Origin: DATAMF01 sp964472565
GTDB lineage: Bacteria > Chloroflexota > Anaerolineae > Aggregatilineales > Aggregatilineaceae
Length of the DNA: 7,489 nt
Assembly: GCA_964472565.1 (NCBI GenBank)
Contig: CAYYNB010000240.1
Location: 1 to 7,489 of the forward strand
Direction: 5' to 3'
Shown: positions 6,770 through 7,489 of the stretch, piece after piece
Layout of the letters: each line of letters opens with the position of its first letter
Numbering within the stretch: the stretch's first letter is position 1
The notes under the pieces: model-generated
Databases searched by the model: none
Told to the model about the DNA's origin: nothing
The model's input: only the letters and a program-made list of their open reading frames with translations
Position numbers and translations under genes: made by a program

Positions 6770-7299
6770 ATCAACAGCAATCTATTGATCTCGCGCTTGA
6801 GCGAATTAGTGCTATTCGCTGGCATATCAATGGACTACGTGCAAAATCAAATACAGCGCTCATGCAAGAATATTTTCGGCGTGCCGCCTCATGGGGCAAA
6901 ATAATGGGCATGAATAACCTAACTCTTTGGCCTTTTTTTGACATACCGCGTCACTTTTTTAACTCACTACAACTTGATGAAGATAAGATGCAGTTTCTTA
7001 ATTCAAAACTCGGGAACAAAACTAACTATTTGGGTCGAAAAGTTTGTGAACTCTTCTTGAAATGGGTTGTAATACAAGACACCCCCCAAATAACCCAGTA
7101 TGCTTTACTTGCCCCCTATGAACCGCTAATCCGAATTTTTGAACGAGGTGGTATATTCAGACGCGAAAGCTCCTGTATCGTATTTGAAGGTGGTGATATG
7201 GTATTAATACCTCGAGGAGAGGAGCATTTTAGGACTTTACTCCGCTACCCACCACTTACGGAGTTAGACGATGCTTCACTCGATCAAATTGATAAGTAA
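6766..7299 (+). CDS. Immunity-like protein of unknown family (177 aa) in an AT-rich patch
   Basis: A 177-aa soluble protein with no signal peptide or membrane helix. It is helical and polar over residues 1-110, then has LLAPYEPLIRIFERGGIF (114-131), RRESS, and a short beta-like end with GGDMVLIPRG. That YEPLIRIFERGG stretch resembles, from memory, small proteins encoded directly after toxin genes; this is not verified. The start is fixed by the ATGA overlap with the preceding frame; the ribosome site (AGGA, close to the ATG) is poor, so coupling is likely. Composition is far below the rest of the window, pointing to horizontal acquisition. Possibly an orphan antitoxin or immunity protein kept after its toxin was lost; other small cytosolic roles are not excluded. 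Confidence 0.75.
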   Translation: MNQQQSIDLALERISAIRWHINGLRAKSNTALMQEYFRRAASWGKIMGMNNLTLWPFFDIPRHFFNSLQLDEDKMQFLNSKLGNKTNYLGRKVCELFLKWVVIQDTPQITQYALLAPYEPLIRIFERGGIFRRESSCIVFEGGDMVLIPRGEEHFRTLLRYPPLTELDDASLDQIDK

Positions 7300-7388
7300 T
7301 AGTTATACAACTTGATATTTATAGTTTTAATTATGATAGATAGCAGGAGATGATAAGCTATGCCACTTGAGACCGAAAACACTTCTTG

Positions 7389-7414
7389 AGAGGCAGCACT
7401 TGCGCACTGCCCCT
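7389..7414 (-). other. 11-bp hairpin with GCAA tetraloop, stable only as minus-strand RNA
   Basis: Arms 7389-7399 and 7404-7414 flank the loop 7400-7403. As minus-strand RNA the stem has eight Watson-Crick and three G-U pairs closed by a GNRA-type GCAA loop; as plus-strand RNA the three wobble positions become A-C mismatches. It could be a terminator or RNA structural element for transcription entering from the right, but no T-run directly follows. Confidence 0.4.
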
Positions 7415-7435
7415 ATACGTCTTCTAGACTCGCTA
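7415..7435. repeat. Right member of imperfect direct repeats bracketing the AT-rich patch
   Basis: It carries GTCTTC and GACTCGCTA almost adjacent, matching the split blocks at 6536-6561. The bases just before also agree partly (ATAC against GTAT). The remainder, 7300-7489, shows no convincing gene: only a nine-codon plus-strand frame at 7360 and a 25-codon minus-strand frame ending at 7413. Confidence 0.35.
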
Positions 7436-7489
7436 ATCGAGGATTGTGCTCGTTTTCCTCTCGCCTTATGCCAGCCCTTTTAGCCATTA

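Noticed and set aside
7360..7389. A plus-strand ATG with AGGAG upstream, giving a nine-codon frame.
   Set aside because: It stops after eight residues. The same frame is open after the stop to the window end, but no protein-like pattern is seen, so neither a gene nor stop readthrough can be supported.
7413..7487. A 25-codon minus-strand frame reaching the right edge.
   Set aside because: It may be the end of a gene outside the window, but at this length an open frame is expected by chance.
1..7489. CRISPR array, insertion sequence or transposase.
   Set aside because: No regular repeat-spacer pattern, no DDE-type or HUH-type protein, and no terminal inverted repeats were found.

Overview
The window looks like chromosomal DNA from a GC-rich bacterium. 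One 60-base line inside the second glycosyltransferase gene, 2701-2760, is 45/60 G+C. The gene mix is two multi-pass glycosyltransferase-like proteins, a cytosolic leucine-rich repeat protein, an AIM24-family protein and a GNAT acetyltransferase. A 28-base REP-like palindrome is also present. Together these would fit an environmental Chloroflexota-type genome, but that assignment is inference from general style, with no rRNA or marker gene to support it.

Layout, left to right. (1) Positions 1-3121, minus strand: two tandem paralogous polytopic membrane proteins of the GT-C / PMT_2 (GT39/GT83-like) type. They are read right to left and separated by 5 bases; the downstream copy runs off the left edge a few residues before its expected end. 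(2) Positions 3189-3613, plus strand: two very small genes (76 and 65 aa) joined by an ATGA start/stop overlap. They are diverged tandem paralogs sharing an NAI-x2-CW-x-LLP-x3-RT core, and I recognise no family for them. They diverge from the glycosyltransferase genes across a short shared promoter region. (3) Positions 3610-4485, minus strand: an LRR protein of eleven consecutive 23-residue repeats. Its stop codon overlaps the stop codon of the second small gene (convergent 4-base overlap). (4) Positions 4512-4539: a near-perfect 28-base palindrome. (5) Positions 4577-6495, minus strand: a GNAT acetyltransferase, then a membrane-anchored protein of unknown function 4 bases downstream, then an AIM24-family protein. 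The first two look like one transcript; the third appears to have its own extended -10 promoter embedded in the end of the gene before it.

(6) From about 6540 to 7380 the composition changes sharply (20 of 60 bases are G+C in 6961-7020), which suggests a recently acquired patch. It holds an incomplete plus-strand frame that ends in an ATGA overlap with a 177-aa gene. The arrangement, and the look of the 177-aa protein (a YEPLIRIFERGG segment near its C-terminus), suggest the leftover end of a toxin-type gene followed by its intact immunity-like partner. That reading is inference. Two imperfect direct repeats (6533-6561 and 7415-7435) bracket the patch, and a strong asymmetric hairpin lies at its right edge.

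The most novel-looking item is the coupled pair of tiny paralogs; the second is the AT-rich patch. The glycosyltransferase pair, AIM24 and GNAT genes are ordinary members of known families.
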